Assembly: GCF_000472525.1 (NCBI RefSeq)
Contig: NZ_AWZT01000030.1
Span: 26,100 to 90,099, forward strand
Source of the DNA: Paraburkholderia dilworthii
GTDB taxonomy: Bacteria; Pseudomonadota; Gammaproteobacteria; Burkholderiales; Burkholderiaceae
DNA: 64,000 nt
Direction: 5' to 3'
Below the pieces are notes generated by a model. It saw only the letters and a list, made by a program, of their open reading frames with translations, made no database searches and was not told where the DNA came from. Numbering within the stretch: position 1 is the stretch's first letter; every line of letters starts with the position of its first letter. This document shows, in pieces, positions 27,215 through 36,689 of this stretch. A program made the translations under genes and the position numbers.

Positions 27215-28624
27215 TTACGCGCCGCCCTGCTCGATCGAGCGCGTGAGCGCAGCGAGTGCCGCGCCGCTGGCCGGGGGCGCCACGCCCGCCGCCACCTTGT
27301 GCAGCGTCGCACGCAACGCCTCGGCGGCGCCTTCGAGCGCGCTCGCCGCGGGTGCGTCGACGAACACATGAGCGCGCACCGCAGGCGTCGACACGCCTGC
27401 ATGAGCGCGACGACGCCACGCGAGTCCGAGCGCATCGGCTAGCAGCGCGACATGGCCGAGGCCGAGCGCGCAAGCTGCGGACCCGAGCCGGTAGGCGGCC
27501 TCGCCCGCTTGCAGCGCTTCGCTTGGATCGGCCTTTTCAGGCTGATCCGCGGCGCGCGCATGTTCGGCGAGCGCAGAGATCGCGGCATCGGCCGTCTGCA
27601 GAAAATCTTCGTACGCGTGGGCGTTGACGCTCAGCACACCGAGTTCCCGTGTCAGCGAAGTGCGCGCGCTCACCGACTGCGCCTCGACCGCACCGGCTTC
27701 CCAAAGCATTTCGGATGCCTGCGTGCCCGCGACGTGCCAGTCGACGGTCAAGCCGTAGTCGTGCAGCACCTCGACCTGGTCGGCGTCTTCCGCGGCGGCG
27801 CCGAACAGTGCGTAATCGCGCCACAGCAACGCGAGAGTCGCTCGCACCAGCGAACGCTGCGCGCGCTCGATGCCGCGCGCGTGATCGGCGAGCGCCAGAT
27901 TGCAACGCGCGTAGAAACGCCGGGCGTCGGGCTCGCCCGCCGCGCGTCCACTGACTCGCAACGCGCGGGCGCAAGCCTTCGCAAGACGCCAGAAGTCGTA
28001 CGGGTCCGGACCGGCGAGCTCGGTGAATACAGCGTCGAGTTCGTCCAGCGCGGCATTCGTGGCCGCGCGCGCCGCTACGCTGCCGGTATCGGGCTGGGAG
28101 CGCAGCACCGGCAGCAGCGCGCGTTCATACCGCGCACGCAGATGAGCCAACTGCTCGGCCGACTGCGCATGGAACGATACGGGCGGCACCGGCCGCGCGG
28201 TCAGCGCGAGGTCTTCGAAAGCAACCGGAGAAGCGGAGGTGTGTTCCCCGGGATCGGCACACAGCGCGCGGTAATGACTGAAAAGCGTGGGTGAACAGGC
28301 CATCTCGCGCAGATTGTGACGCTCGAGCGCCGCACGGAAGTCGCGCAGCGCGGCCCCGAACGCCGGCCGCACATTCTCGGCCTCGGCGGGATCTCCCGCG
28401 GCCAGCGGCGAAAGGCGCACGAGCGCGTCGGCAAAACGCGTAGCGCTCAGCCACCCGGCGCTGCGCAATGCGTGCGAGGCGCGCACCAGCGCCGTGGTGC
28501 AACCGGTGTGCTGCTCAAACGCCAGCAGCGCCTCGGCCAGCGCAAGTTCCGCCGGGCGAACCGCGCCGCCGCGCGGATTAGGCAATGCGTCGAAGGAAAC
28601 GGGGGCTGCGGATTGAAGAGTCAT
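27215..28624 (-). CDS. Ala-rich helical protein with degenerate Hpt-like segment
   Basis: The 469-residue, almost entirely helical, Ala/Leu/Arg-rich protein has no signal peptide. Around residues 370-395, AYRLGSAACALGLGHVALL resembles the histidine phosphotransfer helix of ChpA/PilL-type kinases, with Tyr where the phosphorylated His would be. In P. aeruginosa the same neighbourhood (pyrC'-pyrB-pyrR-yqgF-yqgE) continues into pilG-pilJ and chpA, so I suspect a surviving N-terminal fragment of a ChpA-like kinase that lost its kinase core. This is inference; a lineage-specific unknown is equally possible. Codon use is coding-like and the frame is open throughout. Confidence 0.55.
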   Translation of the reverse strand: MTLQSAAPVSFDALPNPRGGAVRPAELALAEALLAFEQHTGCTTALVRASHALRSAGWLSATRFADALVRLSPLAAGDPAEAENVRPAFGAALRDFRAALERHNLREMACSPTLFSHYRALCADPGEHTSASPVAFEDLALTARPVPPVSFHAQSAEQLAHLRARYERALLPVLRSQPDTGSVAARAATNAALDELDAVFTELAGPDPYDFWRLAKACARALRVSGRAAGEPDARRFYARCNLALADHARGIERAQRSLVRATLALLWRDYALFGAAAEDADQVEVLHDYGLTVDWHVAGTQASEMLWEAGAVEAQSVSARTSLTRELGVLSVNAHAYEDFLQTADAAISALAEHARAADQPEKADPSEALQAGEAAYRLGSAACALGLGHVALLADALGLAWRRRAHAGVSTPAVRAHVFVDAPAASALEGAAEALRATLHKVAAGVAPPASGAALAALTRSIEQGGA

Positions 28625-28868
28625 GAGTTGGCGACGGAAAGCCGGCGGGCCGCCGTTTGGCGCCGCACGCAGACTGAGCGCCTAACGCGCGAACCGGCGA
28701 CTGAACAATGACAAATGCGCAATGGCACCTGCGCAGCGACGGAAGCAGAACGACCAATGCGCCATGACAGACCATGCAACGTCAACCTGTGATTGCGACA
28801 CGGCCCGCAGAAGGACGTTCCGGCGCAATGCCACACCTCGGCGGAGCACCGCCGTGCGCTGTCGGACT

Positions 28869-29039
28869 TCAGATCTGGACCATCTCGAAGTCTTCCTTGC
28901 GCGCACCGCACTCGGGGCATGTCCAGTTGATGGGAACGTCTTCCCAACGAGTGCCCGGCGCAATGCCTTCGTCCGGCAAACCGGCTTCTTCGTCGTAAAT
29001 CCAGCCGCAAATCAGGCACATCCAGCTTTGATATTCCAT
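28869..29039 (-). CDS. rubA: Rubredoxin
   Basis: The 56-residue electron-transfer protein has two Cys pairs, CLICG (about residues 8-12) and CPECG (about 42-46), that hold one iron, spaced by the conserved GLPDEGIAPGTRWEDVP region. ATG 29039 gives the family's standard length; the frame reaching 29258 is non-homologous read-through. In Burkholderia it usually sits apart from alkane hydroxylases, and its redox partner here is unknown. Confidence 0.95.
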   Translation of the reverse strand: MEYQSWMCLICGWIYDEEAGLPDEGIAPGTRWEDVPINWTCPECGARKEDFEMVQI

Positions 29040-29314
29040 TCTTGTGTCGCGTCGTGAAATCCGTGGAAACGGAAGCCATGATGGTACCGTGTTGCCGCCC
29101 CAATGCCTAGCAATCGCAAACGCCGAGTCCGCCTGCGCAACGGCCCCCGGCAATGCGGAGTGCGCAAAGCGGCGCTGCGTGCGGCGTCGCGCCACAGGTT
29201 GCCCGCACGGCGCCGGCCTCAATGCGAAAAAACGCCCCCGCGCCGGTTTAGGACGCATAATTGAGCCGATTGCGCACTCACTGCGCCAAAAATTCTGCTC
29301 CTTCGTATATTTTC

Positions 29315-30175
29315 ATGCCCAGCGACACGCCTCCGATCGTCCTCACCTTCGGCCTTTCCGATCCTACCGGCGGCTCCGGCTTGCAAGCCGACCTGATGAC
29401 CCTCGCCAGCATGGGCTGTCATGGCGTCTCTGTGCTCACCGGCTATACCGTGCGCGACTCGGCGAGCTGCGACGAGGTCAACGGACTCGATCCAGAAGTC
29501 GTGGCGACCCAGGCGCGCATGCTGCTCGAGGACATGCCGATTGCAGCCTTCAAGGTCGGCGCCTGCACGCGAGCCGAGGTGGTGAGCGCAATCGCCGAAG
29601 TCGTAGCCGACTACGACGACATTCCGCTGATCCTTGCCCCCGACTTCACGCTCGACGACGAACACGTGCTCGCCGCCGACGAATTGCGCGAAGCCATCGC
29701 CGATCTGCTTGCGCCGCAGACCACTTTGCTGGTCGCCGATTCCGCCACGCTGCTCGCCCTCGCCCAACCCGACGGCGACGCAGAAGCGCCGAGCCTCGAC
29801 GCGGCGATCTCGCATCTGCTGTCGCAGGGCTGCGAATACATTCTGTCGACCGAAACCGGCACGCACCGGCTCGTCAATACGCTTTTCAGCGAAGACGGTC
29901 AGTTGCGCCAGGACATGTGGGACCGCGGCAGCCACCGGATCATGGGCCTCACCGACACACTGGGTTCCGCTATCGCGGCGCTCCTCGCCAACGGCCAGGA
30001 ACCGGCAGAGGCGGTCCGCGAGGCGCAGGAGTACCTGTACCAGGCGATGCGCGCCGCCTTCCGCCCAGGCATGGGTGCATATATGCCGGATCGCTTTTTC
30101 TGGGCTCGCAGCAGCGACGAGGACACGCCGCCGACCGCGGGCAAAGATGCGGCACCGGGGGAAGCGAGGCACTGA
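29315..30175 (+). CDS. thiD: Hydroxymethylpyrimidine/phosphomethylpyrimidine kinase (ThiD-like)
   Basis: The 286-residue ribokinase-fold protein has the substrate loop SDPTGGSGLQADLMTL and the HGVSVLTGYTV segment of ThiD. Near the end, GLTDTLGSAIAALLANG stands where standard ThiD has GTGCTLSS, so the Cys of the anion hole region is replaced by Asp, as in other ribokinases. ATG 29315 is chosen over a frame that begins at 29261 because MPSDTPPIVL is the usual beginning. It is divergent from rubredoxin and separate from other thi genes. The C-terminal 25 residues look disordered. Confidence 0.82.
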   Translation: MPSDTPPIVLTFGLSDPTGGSGLQADLMTLASMGCHGVSVLTGYTVRDSASCDEVNGLDPEVVATQARMLLEDMPIAAFKVGACTRAEVVSAIAEVVADYDDIPLILAPDFTLDDEHVLAADELREAIADLLAPQTTLLVADSATLLALAQPDGDAEAPSLDAAISHLLSQGCEYILSTETGTHRLVNTLFSEDGQLRQDMWDRGSHRIMGLTDTLGSAIAALLANGQEPAEAVREAQEYLYQAMRAAFRPGMGAYMPDRFFWARSSDEDTPPTAGKDAAPGEARH

Positions 30176-30672
30176 GGCCTCCGCCATCCTTACAGCGTAT
30201 CGGGCGATCGGGCGTGTCGCGGGGGCATCACTTGAAGCGGCCGCCTTGCTCAGGGTGATGCGCCACGCTCGGAGCATGGATTTGAGCAAGACGAGCGGAC
30301 CACGCGGTTTGCTATGGCCACGGCACTTCTCTATGCTTTTATCCATTGCCTGCCCCGGCGACGCAGGCCGATGCCCGCATCTACAGTTCGACGTGCGTTA
30401 CACAATGAAAAGTCCGAATCTTCGTACTCCGGCGCAAACGTTTTTCTCGTCCGCTGCGGATGAGCGACAGTCGCCGGCCATCCTGCGCTCCGACGTAAGC
30501 AAAGACGAGGATAATCTTTTGTCGGGAATGGGATAGAGAAGGCAATTACCGACAGCGTGTTTGACAGGGCGCTCGAATCGGAAAAGATGACCCGCTATCG
30601 TCGACTGCACCGAGCGCCCACCAAACGTGGGCGGGCGGCGGCAGGGTTGGCAATGCGTTTACGTTTTACGGA
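30176..30672. other. Intergenic region, no gene recognised
   Basis: The 497 bases between thiD and cysC give only short, shadow-like open frames on both strands, none with a plausible start and composition. Regulatory signals for cysC may lie at 30480-30660, which is less GC-rich, but I cannot point to specific boxes. Confidence 0.5.
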
Positions 30673-31293
30673 ATGACCATGAAGAAAGAAACCTGCGGCC
30701 CGGTGCAACGCTTTCACGGCATGATCACGCTTGCGGACAGGATGCGGATTCTGCGCCAGAAGCCGGTCACGATCTGGCTCACAGGCCTGTCCGGGGCGGG
30801 CAAGTCGACCATCGCGTTCGAACTGGAACGGCAACTCGTGTCGCAGGGCCAGGCCTGCTACGTGCTTGACGGCGACAACGTTCGCCACGGCCTGGGCCGC
30901 GACCTTGGCTTTAACCAGCAGGACCGCCACGAAAACATTCGCCGCGTCGCGCATGTGGCCCAGTTGATGAACGACGCCGGCCTGATTGTCATCACAGCGC
31001 TCATCTCGCCAATGCAGGCCGATCGCGCGATGGCGCGTGAGATCATCGGCGCCGGCAATTTTGTCGAAACGTACCTGTCCGCATCCGTCGCAACTTGCGC
31101 GCGCCGCGATCCGAAAGGACTTTATGCAAAGGCGCTGGCGGGCGAGATTGCATCGTTCACCGGCATTTCAGCGCCCTACGAAGCCCCGCTCAATCCCGAA
31201 CTCGTGATCGACACCGCCGCATTGACACCCGACGAAAGCGTGGCGGGCGTCCTCGCGTACCTGCGCGAGAACTGCTTGGCTCTGCCCGCATAA
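30673..31293 (+). CDS. cysC: Adenylylsulfate (APS) kinase
   Basis: The 206-residue kinase makes PAPS from APS. Walker A GLSGAGKST (about residues 39-47), DGDNVRHGLGRDLGF, the lid segment RRVAHVAQLMNDAG, and DPKGLYAKALAG are standard CysC motifs. ATG 30673 or 30679 could serve; both lie close to each other and downstream of a weak ribosome site. It is not next to cysD/cysN or reductive sulfate genes. PAPS could serve sulfotransferases, such as the sulfotransferase-like protein at 1192; this link is inference. A decayed copy of its 3' end lies at 41213-41385. Confidence 0.93.
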   Translation: MTMKKETCGPVQRFHGMITLADRMRILRQKPVTIWLTGLSGAGKSTIAFELERQLVSQGQACYVLDGDNVRHGLGRDLGFNQQDRHENIRRVAHVAQLMNDAGLIVITALISPMQADRAMAREIIGAGNFVETYLSASVATCARRDPKGLYAKALAGEIASFTGISAPYEAPLNPELVIDTAALTPDESVAGVLAYLRENCLALPA

Positions 31294-31351
31294 ACCCGGG
31301 ACCGCTGGGTCATTGAGGCGATAGGCCTAGCCGCTTCACTCCGCTCCACCT

Positions 31352-32836
31352 TCAAGGCAACGGCGTGACTAACACGTACCCCAGATAGTCGCGCGGCTTG
31401 CCGTCCAGGTCCTTTTTCGGGGCCGGCACATTGAATTGCAGGGAAAGGGTATTACCTTTCCATGACGACACGATATCCGCGTCGCGAACCATTGTTCCCT
31501 CGACCGCGTCGATGTAGATGGCCTTGAACCGGCGCGTAGGCGGAGCGGGAAGATCCTTTACTTCGATCGATCCTCGCCCCTTCTTACCGACTATCTGGAA
31601 CACAATTTTGTTGTCCGAATAAAGCGCTTTGCCCGACAACCCTTGACTGTATGTTACTGGGTGGTTAAACGACGAGAGCGCCCCGGAAACGTTCTTCGTC
31701 AGTGTGATCAAAGCACGACCGGATGGAGTGTAGGTCCTAGGTTCACCACGATTGGTTAGCTGTCCGTCCCAGTGGTAGACCATCGTTACGTACTTATTCG
31801 GGTCGTCCCAGTTCCGTTTCAGCGCCCACACAGCGAGGTCAAAGTAATACTGGGGGAGATAATTCTGATTGTGCAGGTAGTCGTTTCCAATTTCGGTTTG
31901 CCAAATACCGCGTATTTTGCCCGAGGCACCATAGCGCCGATAGAGCGTTTCAAGATCTTCGACGCCAAGATAGTGAATGTCCAGGTAGTCCACCCAGTCG
32001 ATCATTCTCGCATGCTGTTCGGGACTGTAATACTCCAACCATTTAAAGTAATTGTCGAGACCGCCCTGATCGGGCCATCCTCCGTAGACCACATACGCGT
32101 GATATTTGCGAATAATTCGGGCAGCGGGAATATGGATCAGGTTCACATAGTCCTGCATCGCATTCGCGTAAGGTTTTGAGTCGGCGGGATCGTCGCGATA
32201 TCCCGGTCCGTGCCAAAAAGAGGCTTGCCGCGATCCGTTTGCCATTTCACCGCAGGCTTCGTTCCAGATCTGGAAATACTTCACGTTATACGGAGGTGCC
32301 GAGTACTTCTTTACAACGGCCTCCACATATTTCTCCCAATAGGAGACATCTCGCGGCGCAGACAATGAATCGCCCGGCACTCGCGCATTCCAGGTGGGCG
32401 TGTATCCCAGATAGATTAACGACCGGATCCCATTCCGGTTGTTGCGAAGAATTGTCGACGGCAAGTCCGCATTGCCGGGGCCTGACTTTGTGACGTCCAA
32501 AGGACTGTACGGCGATTTCGCTTCGGGCCACGCTGAATCGCGGCCCCAGCGCAGCCCCATGTACTTCCAGACGATGACGTCCTGCTCCGACGACGGCCAG
32601 CCATTCGATCCGATCAGGTCCGTAATCCGACGTCCATTCGACGAAGTCCGAGTCGCTCCATGCGTCGTCGCCGCCACCGCTGCCGGGGCAGGCGCACCGT
32701 CAGACGCGGCTGCCGTTTTCTGTGCTGCGACGGCCTGCGACTCGCCGGTCGCCGCGAGGCTAAGCGGCACGAATCCAAAGAAACCAACGAGGGTGATCAA
32801 GGCGAAATTGGTGCATCCACGCCGAACCCAATTCAT
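31352..32836 (-). CDS. Secreted clan GH-A glycoside hydrolase-like protein
   Basis: The 494-residue protein has an N-terminal signal peptide (VRRGCTNFALITLVGFFG, then SLAATG). Residues about 65-400 look like a TIM-barrel glycosidase of the GH39/GH5 type: WKYMGLRWGRDSAW near the barrel start, FQIWNEACGE carrying the acid/base Glu, and GIWQTEIGND as the likely nucleophile strand. A beta-rich domain of about 100 residues closes the chain. ATG 32836 is chosen because an AAGGAAG ribosome site precedes it; an in-frame ATG at 32854 is also possible. It probably trims or recycles an exopolysaccharide made by neighbouring genes; the substrate is unknown. Confidence 0.65.
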   Translation of the reverse strand: MNWVRRGCTNFALITLVGFFGFVPLSLAATGESQAVAAQKTAAASDGAPAPAAVAATTHGATRTSSNGRRITDLIGSNGWPSSEQDVIVWKYMGLRWGRDSAWPEAKSPYSPLDVTKSGPGNADLPSTILRNNRNGIRSLIYLGYTPTWNARVPGDSLSAPRDVSYWEKYVEAVVKKYSAPPYNVKYFQIWNEACGEMANGSRQASFWHGPGYRDDPADSKPYANAMQDYVNLIHIPAARIIRKYHAYVVYGGWPDQGGLDNYFKWLEYYSPEQHARMIDWVDYLDIHYLGVEDLETLYRRYGASGKIRGIWQTEIGNDYLHNQNYLPQYYFDLAVWALKRNWDDPNKYVTMVYHWDGQLTNRGEPRTYTPSGRALITLTKNVSGALSSFNHPVTYSQGLSGKALYSDNKIVFQIVGKKGRGSIEVKDLPAPPTRRFKAIYIDAVEGTMVRDADIVSSWKGNTLSLQFNVPAPKKDLDGKPRDYLGYVLVTPLP

Positions 32837-32938
32837 AAACTGCTTCCTTTCCATCGATGCAACCTCGTTCAGGGAGTTGACGGCAACCGAAGCGCGCCCA
32901 CCATCCGGGCACTGCGGTGCCTGTGACCGGCCGAACCT

Positions 32939-34537
32939 CTACTTCTTCAAGATCATCAACTGGTCGAAATTTACACGGCATTCAGACTGCGCAGCCGCGC
33001 CGTTTGTCGTCATCTGGAAATTGTCGTCTCTCAGATCGAACTGCCAGTTCAGTTCGGAAGGAGGCAAAGTAAGTGGCCGTTGCGCGCATAGGTCGCGAAC
33101 CGAGGCCACGGCGTTTCCATAGTGACTCTGTTTCACTATGATGTAGCCCGCCACACTTGCCGCCGCCAACAACGAGTTAAGCAACGCCAGCGCGATTATC
33201 CCGTGCAAGATTCGGCGGCTATTGGAAAAAGCGGCGGCCGCCAGAAAAGGAACCGTATACAACATGGGAACGTACCGTGCCCACCACGACTGAGGATGCA
33301 CCAGAACGATTGCCAGCGTCGTCAGCAAATAGATCCTCACAATGTTCGTGTCCTTCTTTCTTCCGAACACTGCGATCACGCCAAGTATCAGCATCACGCC
33401 GAAGAACGGACCGAATCCGGAGAAGCGCGTATCGGCCGTATGGAGTGCGATGAAGGCGTCGCGCAGATGTTCCTTCGACAGCACGAAGGTCGGCTCGGCT
33501 GCTACGCAAGCACTGCAATTAGCGGGCACGGAAAAATAGGACAGAACGAGCCGGTGCAACGGATTCATGCCCAGAAAACGCGGCGACGCCTGGCCGGTTA
33601 TGATATCTATCTTCCCCTCCCCGAGGATCGGATAGAAGATGTGCTTGCCGGCAAGGACATTCTGCATGTATGGCGAATAGCCGACGACAAAAACAGCGAC
33701 AACCGACCAGAGAGCAATGTGCCCGAATACTTTCCAATGTCTTTTTAGAAAGTCATTCCTGTCTTGCGTCACAAGTGCCGCAACAAAAATCACCAGTATG
33801 GAAACGGCAACGAACACCGGCCCAGTCATCTTGGAAGCAATGAGAAGTACAAGTGCGCCACCTAACTGGACCGCGGAGTACGGCCTCTTCGCAACGGCCA
33901 GAAGGAGATTGACTGAGAAGACAGTCCAGCAGTAATAATGCGCCGCATCGACGTATAGCGTTGTCAGCTGACCGAACGCGACCGGATTATAGACGCACGC
34001 GACCGCCGCGGCTAACGCTGTCTTACTCGAGTATCTGGCGCATCGGAACACCTGCATTAAGCAAACCAACGCAGGTACGCTAAGCAACAAAGTGAAAGAC
34101 TTACCGCTGTTGAAGCGCGTGGTCAGGACGTGAGCGGTATATGCGAAAAATTCAAACGCCTTCGGATAGTGCTCCGCCCAGAACATACCGCGAATCTCAT
34201 GCACACCGCTTATGCCGCTGGTTTGCGCATCTAGCGCGAGCGCCACAGCGCTATGGTAATTCAGGCCGTCGTAACTGAACTCACGCAAGAATCCGCAAGC
34301 AAATAACACGACGGCTATAAACACGATCGCGAGGATCGCCGTGCGCCATTCGGCACGCGACTTATATCCGTAGATGCCGATTGCCAGCAGAATGGCCAGC
34401 CCGACCAGCACTTGCATGAATGACGTATGAATGCCGGTGTTGTACAGCACAGCAGCATAGAGAGACGAAGCAAACACGAATACAACGACGTGGTCGCAGA
34501 ATTCGGGCCAACGAATTCTTTCAAAGAAACTTCTCAT
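32939..34537 (-). CDS. Polytopic membrane protein, GT-C-like
   Basis: The 532-residue protein has about 11-12 membrane segments. FSYDGLNYHSAVALAL near residue 87 falls in the first periplasmic loop, where GT-C glycosyltransferases carry their acidic metal-binding residue. WWARYVPMLYTVPF near the end fits the same fold. The final 50 residues are soluble. An in-frame ATG four codons upstream (34549) is possible. It lies 102 bases beyond the GH-A gene, on the same strand, so they may be one operon: a lipid-sugar-using transferase with a trimming enzyme. I cannot name the sugar. It may instead be a Wzy-like polymerase or an uncharacterised membrane protein. Confidence 0.55.
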   Translation of the reverse strand: MRSFFERIRWPEFCDHVVVFVFASSLYAAVLYNTGIHTSFMQVLVGLAILLAIGIYGYKSRAEWRTAILAIVFIAVVLFACGFLREFSYDGLNYHSAVALALDAQTSGISGVHEIRGMFWAEHYPKAFEFFAYTAHVLTTRFNSGKSFTLLLSVPALVCLMQVFRCARYSSKTALAAAVACVYNPVAFGQLTTLYVDAAHYYCWTVFSVNLLLAVAKRPYSAVQLGGALVLLIASKMTGPVFVAVSILVIFVAALVTQDRNDFLKRHWKVFGHIALWSVVAVFVVGYSPYMQNVLAGKHIFYPILGEGKIDIITGQASPRFLGMNPLHRLVLSYFSVPANCSACVAAEPTFVLSKEHLRDAFIALHTADTRFSGFGPFFGVMLILGVIAVFGRKKDTNIVRIYLLTTLAIVLVHPQSWWARYVPMLYTVPFLAAAAFSNSRRILHGIIALALLNSLLAAASVAGYIIVKQSHYGNAVASVRDLCAQRPLTLPPSELNWQFDLRDDNFQMTTNGAAAQSECRVNFDQLMILKK

Positions 34538-34549
34538 CGATGTCAACAT

Positions 34550-35238
34550 GAATGGCCTTTTTTACCGGTGAAGGGGCATGCGTACTCTCGCCAACCGAGG
34601 CTGTCCTGTGGGACGCCGATGCATTGAATGACAACTAGGTGCGGGGACGATACTGCAAGATGCGCTTCTACTGCTTTGATCGGGACTGGGGTTCGAGTTC
34701 CTCGACGATCAGCAGACCTTGTCTTTTGATGCCGTCAGACAGAGGAACACTCGAGATATAGCTATGCGAATTATTGACGAACTGCGCGCTTGAGCACAAG
34801 CCGGGTTGGTTTCACCTCGCCCTCAAGCCGCTGCGTGCGTCCTCGCGATTCTCCTCGGATACGTAGCGCGGGGACGGACATTTTTCCCGCATTTCGCGTC
34901 GCTTGCGACGACATCGTGGATGCATGGTAGCGCGGTTTTGTGTCGGACGTCGACGCGAAATCATAAGAGGCCAAAATCAGGTAACCGGCGAGACACATCG
35001 ATATTGTTCGGCCATAAGTTAGCTTCCGCCTCGCACCTTAGGTGAAATCGGCCACGACCTCCGTTCCCTACGCCAAGGAACACCAGCGAGACTTCGCCGT
35101 TAAAAAACGTGTGGTAGGTTAAAGATGACGCGCCGCGGCGCTGACCTCGACGTCGTGCGTCAGGCTACCTGCAACGTAGCGACCGAGGACGCGCCGCTGC
35201 ATGCGTGAAGTCACATCTGCAACTCGTCGAGGCTACTG
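34550..35238. other. Divergent intergenic region, no gene recognised
   Basis: The 689 bases hold no credible gene. Both strands are interrupted by frequent stops. It separates the minus-strand membrane gene from the plus-strand HAD-UbiA gene and should contain promoters for both, but I cannot define them. Confidence 0.5.
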
Positions 35239-36660
35239 ATGACCGGTGCAACTGTCCCGCTTTGTGTCGATCTGGACGGCACGTTGACCCATAGTGATGT
35301 TTTGATCGAATCGTTCCTTGTACTGATCAAACAGAACCCCCTCTACGCGTTCCTTTGCATAGCATGGCTATTACGCGGCAAGGGGTATTTGAAAGCCCAG
35401 ATCGCCGCTCGCGTCGCGATCGATGTATCTTTGCTTCCGTACAACGCCCGCCTGGTCGATTTTCTGAAGCAGGAGCGGTCTAGCGGACGCGATCTCTATC
35501 TATGCACCGCCGGTAATCACCGGTATGCAGAACAAATTGCCTCGCACTTCGGTTTTTTTAAAGGCGTAATGGCAAGCGATGACTCGCGCAATCTTTCCGG
35601 CTCGCACAAGGCGGAGGCATTGTCCGCCACGTTCGGCATACAAGGCTTCGACTACTGCGGCAATGCGCGCGCCGATATACCCGTATGGAAGCTGGCCCGA
35701 CAGGCGATTGTCGTGGGGAGCAAGAGCATTGAGGCGGCTGCGAGAAAAGTAAATCAAACGACTCTTTTCTTTGAGGAATCGCGCCCGTTCTTTCGGCTCG
35801 TGCTCAGGGAAATGCGGCTTTATCAATGGGTCAAGAACCTGCTGATTTTTGTGCCGCTGCTTGCATCACATCGTTTCACCGAAGTCGACATTCTGATCGA
35901 CGAGGGAATTGCATTCCTTTCGTTCTGCTTTTGTGCATCGTCGGTGTACCTGTTGAACGATATGCTCGATCTCGATGCGGATAGGCGCCATAGCCGAAAG
36001 CGCAACCGGCCGTTTGCTTCGGGCGAGTTACCGCTCCAGGCAGGCATCGTCTTGATGCTTCTGCTGCTCTTTCTGTCTGCAAGCCTTGCGGTCATGTTGT
36101 CGCCGAAATTCCAGCTCGTGCTGACGGGCTATGTAGTGATGACACTCGCCTACTCCTTCCGTCTGAAGCGGATGATGCTGATCGACGTGTTCGTGCTCGC
36201 GACGCTTTATACCGCGCGCATTGTTGCAGGCGGGGCGGCCGGCGACATTCTGCTTTCCGACTGGTTGATCATGTTCTCGGTGATGTTCTTTCTGAGCCTG
36301 GCGATGGTCAAGCGCTATACGGAGCTCGACAAGCTCCAGCGGGACGGCAAGACGTCGGTAGCAGGACGAGGCTATCTAGCTGGCGACATGAGCATCGTGC
36401 GCTCGTTCGGAACAGCGGCTGGCTACGTCGCAGTGCTCGTGCTCGCGCTCTACATGAATTCGACTAACGTTCCCGTGCTGTATCACCATCCTCACAGGCT
36501 GTGGGTTCTCTTTTGCCTGCTCCTGTATTGGATCAGCCGCGTCTGGATGATCGCGTTCCGCGGGCAGATGAATGACGACCCGATCGTCTTCGCAATCAAA
36601 AACCGTTGGAGCCTGCTGATTATCGTGCTGTGCGTCCTGAGTGTGGTCGCCGCGACTTGA
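35239..36660 (+). CDS. HAD phosphatase-UbiA prenyltransferase fusion
   Basis: The 473-residue protein has two modules. Residues 1-190 are a HAD phosphatase: CVDLDGTLTHSD (DxDGT nucleophile), CTAGNHRYAEQIA, and DYCGNARADIPVWK with the last Asp. Residues 200-473 are a UbiA-type intramembrane transferase with about eight membrane segments and the first Asp-rich motif LLNDMLDLDADRRH. Fusions like this resemble the decaprenyl-phosphate phosphoribose synthase plus phosphatase pair that supplies lipid-linked arabinose, so it may make a polyprenyl-phosphate pentose. That role is inference. It is followed by a broken EamA/ArnE-like flippase gene on the other strand. Confidence 0.78.
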   Translation: MTGATVPLCVDLDGTLTHSDVLIESFLVLIKQNPLYAFLCIAWLLRGKGYLKAQIAARVAIDVSLLPYNARLVDFLKQERSSGRDLYLCTAGNHRYAEQIASHFGFFKGVMASDDSRNLSGSHKAEALSATFGIQGFDYCGNARADIPVWKLARQAIVVGSKSIEAAARKVNQTTLFFEESRPFFRLVLREMRLYQWVKNLLIFVPLLASHRFTEVDILIDEGIAFLSFCFCASSVYLLNDMLDLDADRRHSRKRNRPFASGELPLQAGIVLMLLLLFLSASLAVMLSPKFQLVLTGYVVMTLAYSFRLKRMMLIDVFVLATLYTARIVAGGAAGDILLSDWLIMFSVMFFLSLAMVKRYTELDKLQRDGKTSVAGRGYLAGDMSIVRSFGTAAGYVAVLVLALYMNSTNVPVLYHHPHRLWVLFCLLLYWISRVWMIAFRGQMNDDPIVFAIKNRWSLLIIVLCVLSVVAAT

Positions 36661-36689
36661 AGCTGGACGCAGCAAGCAAGGGAGCGGAC

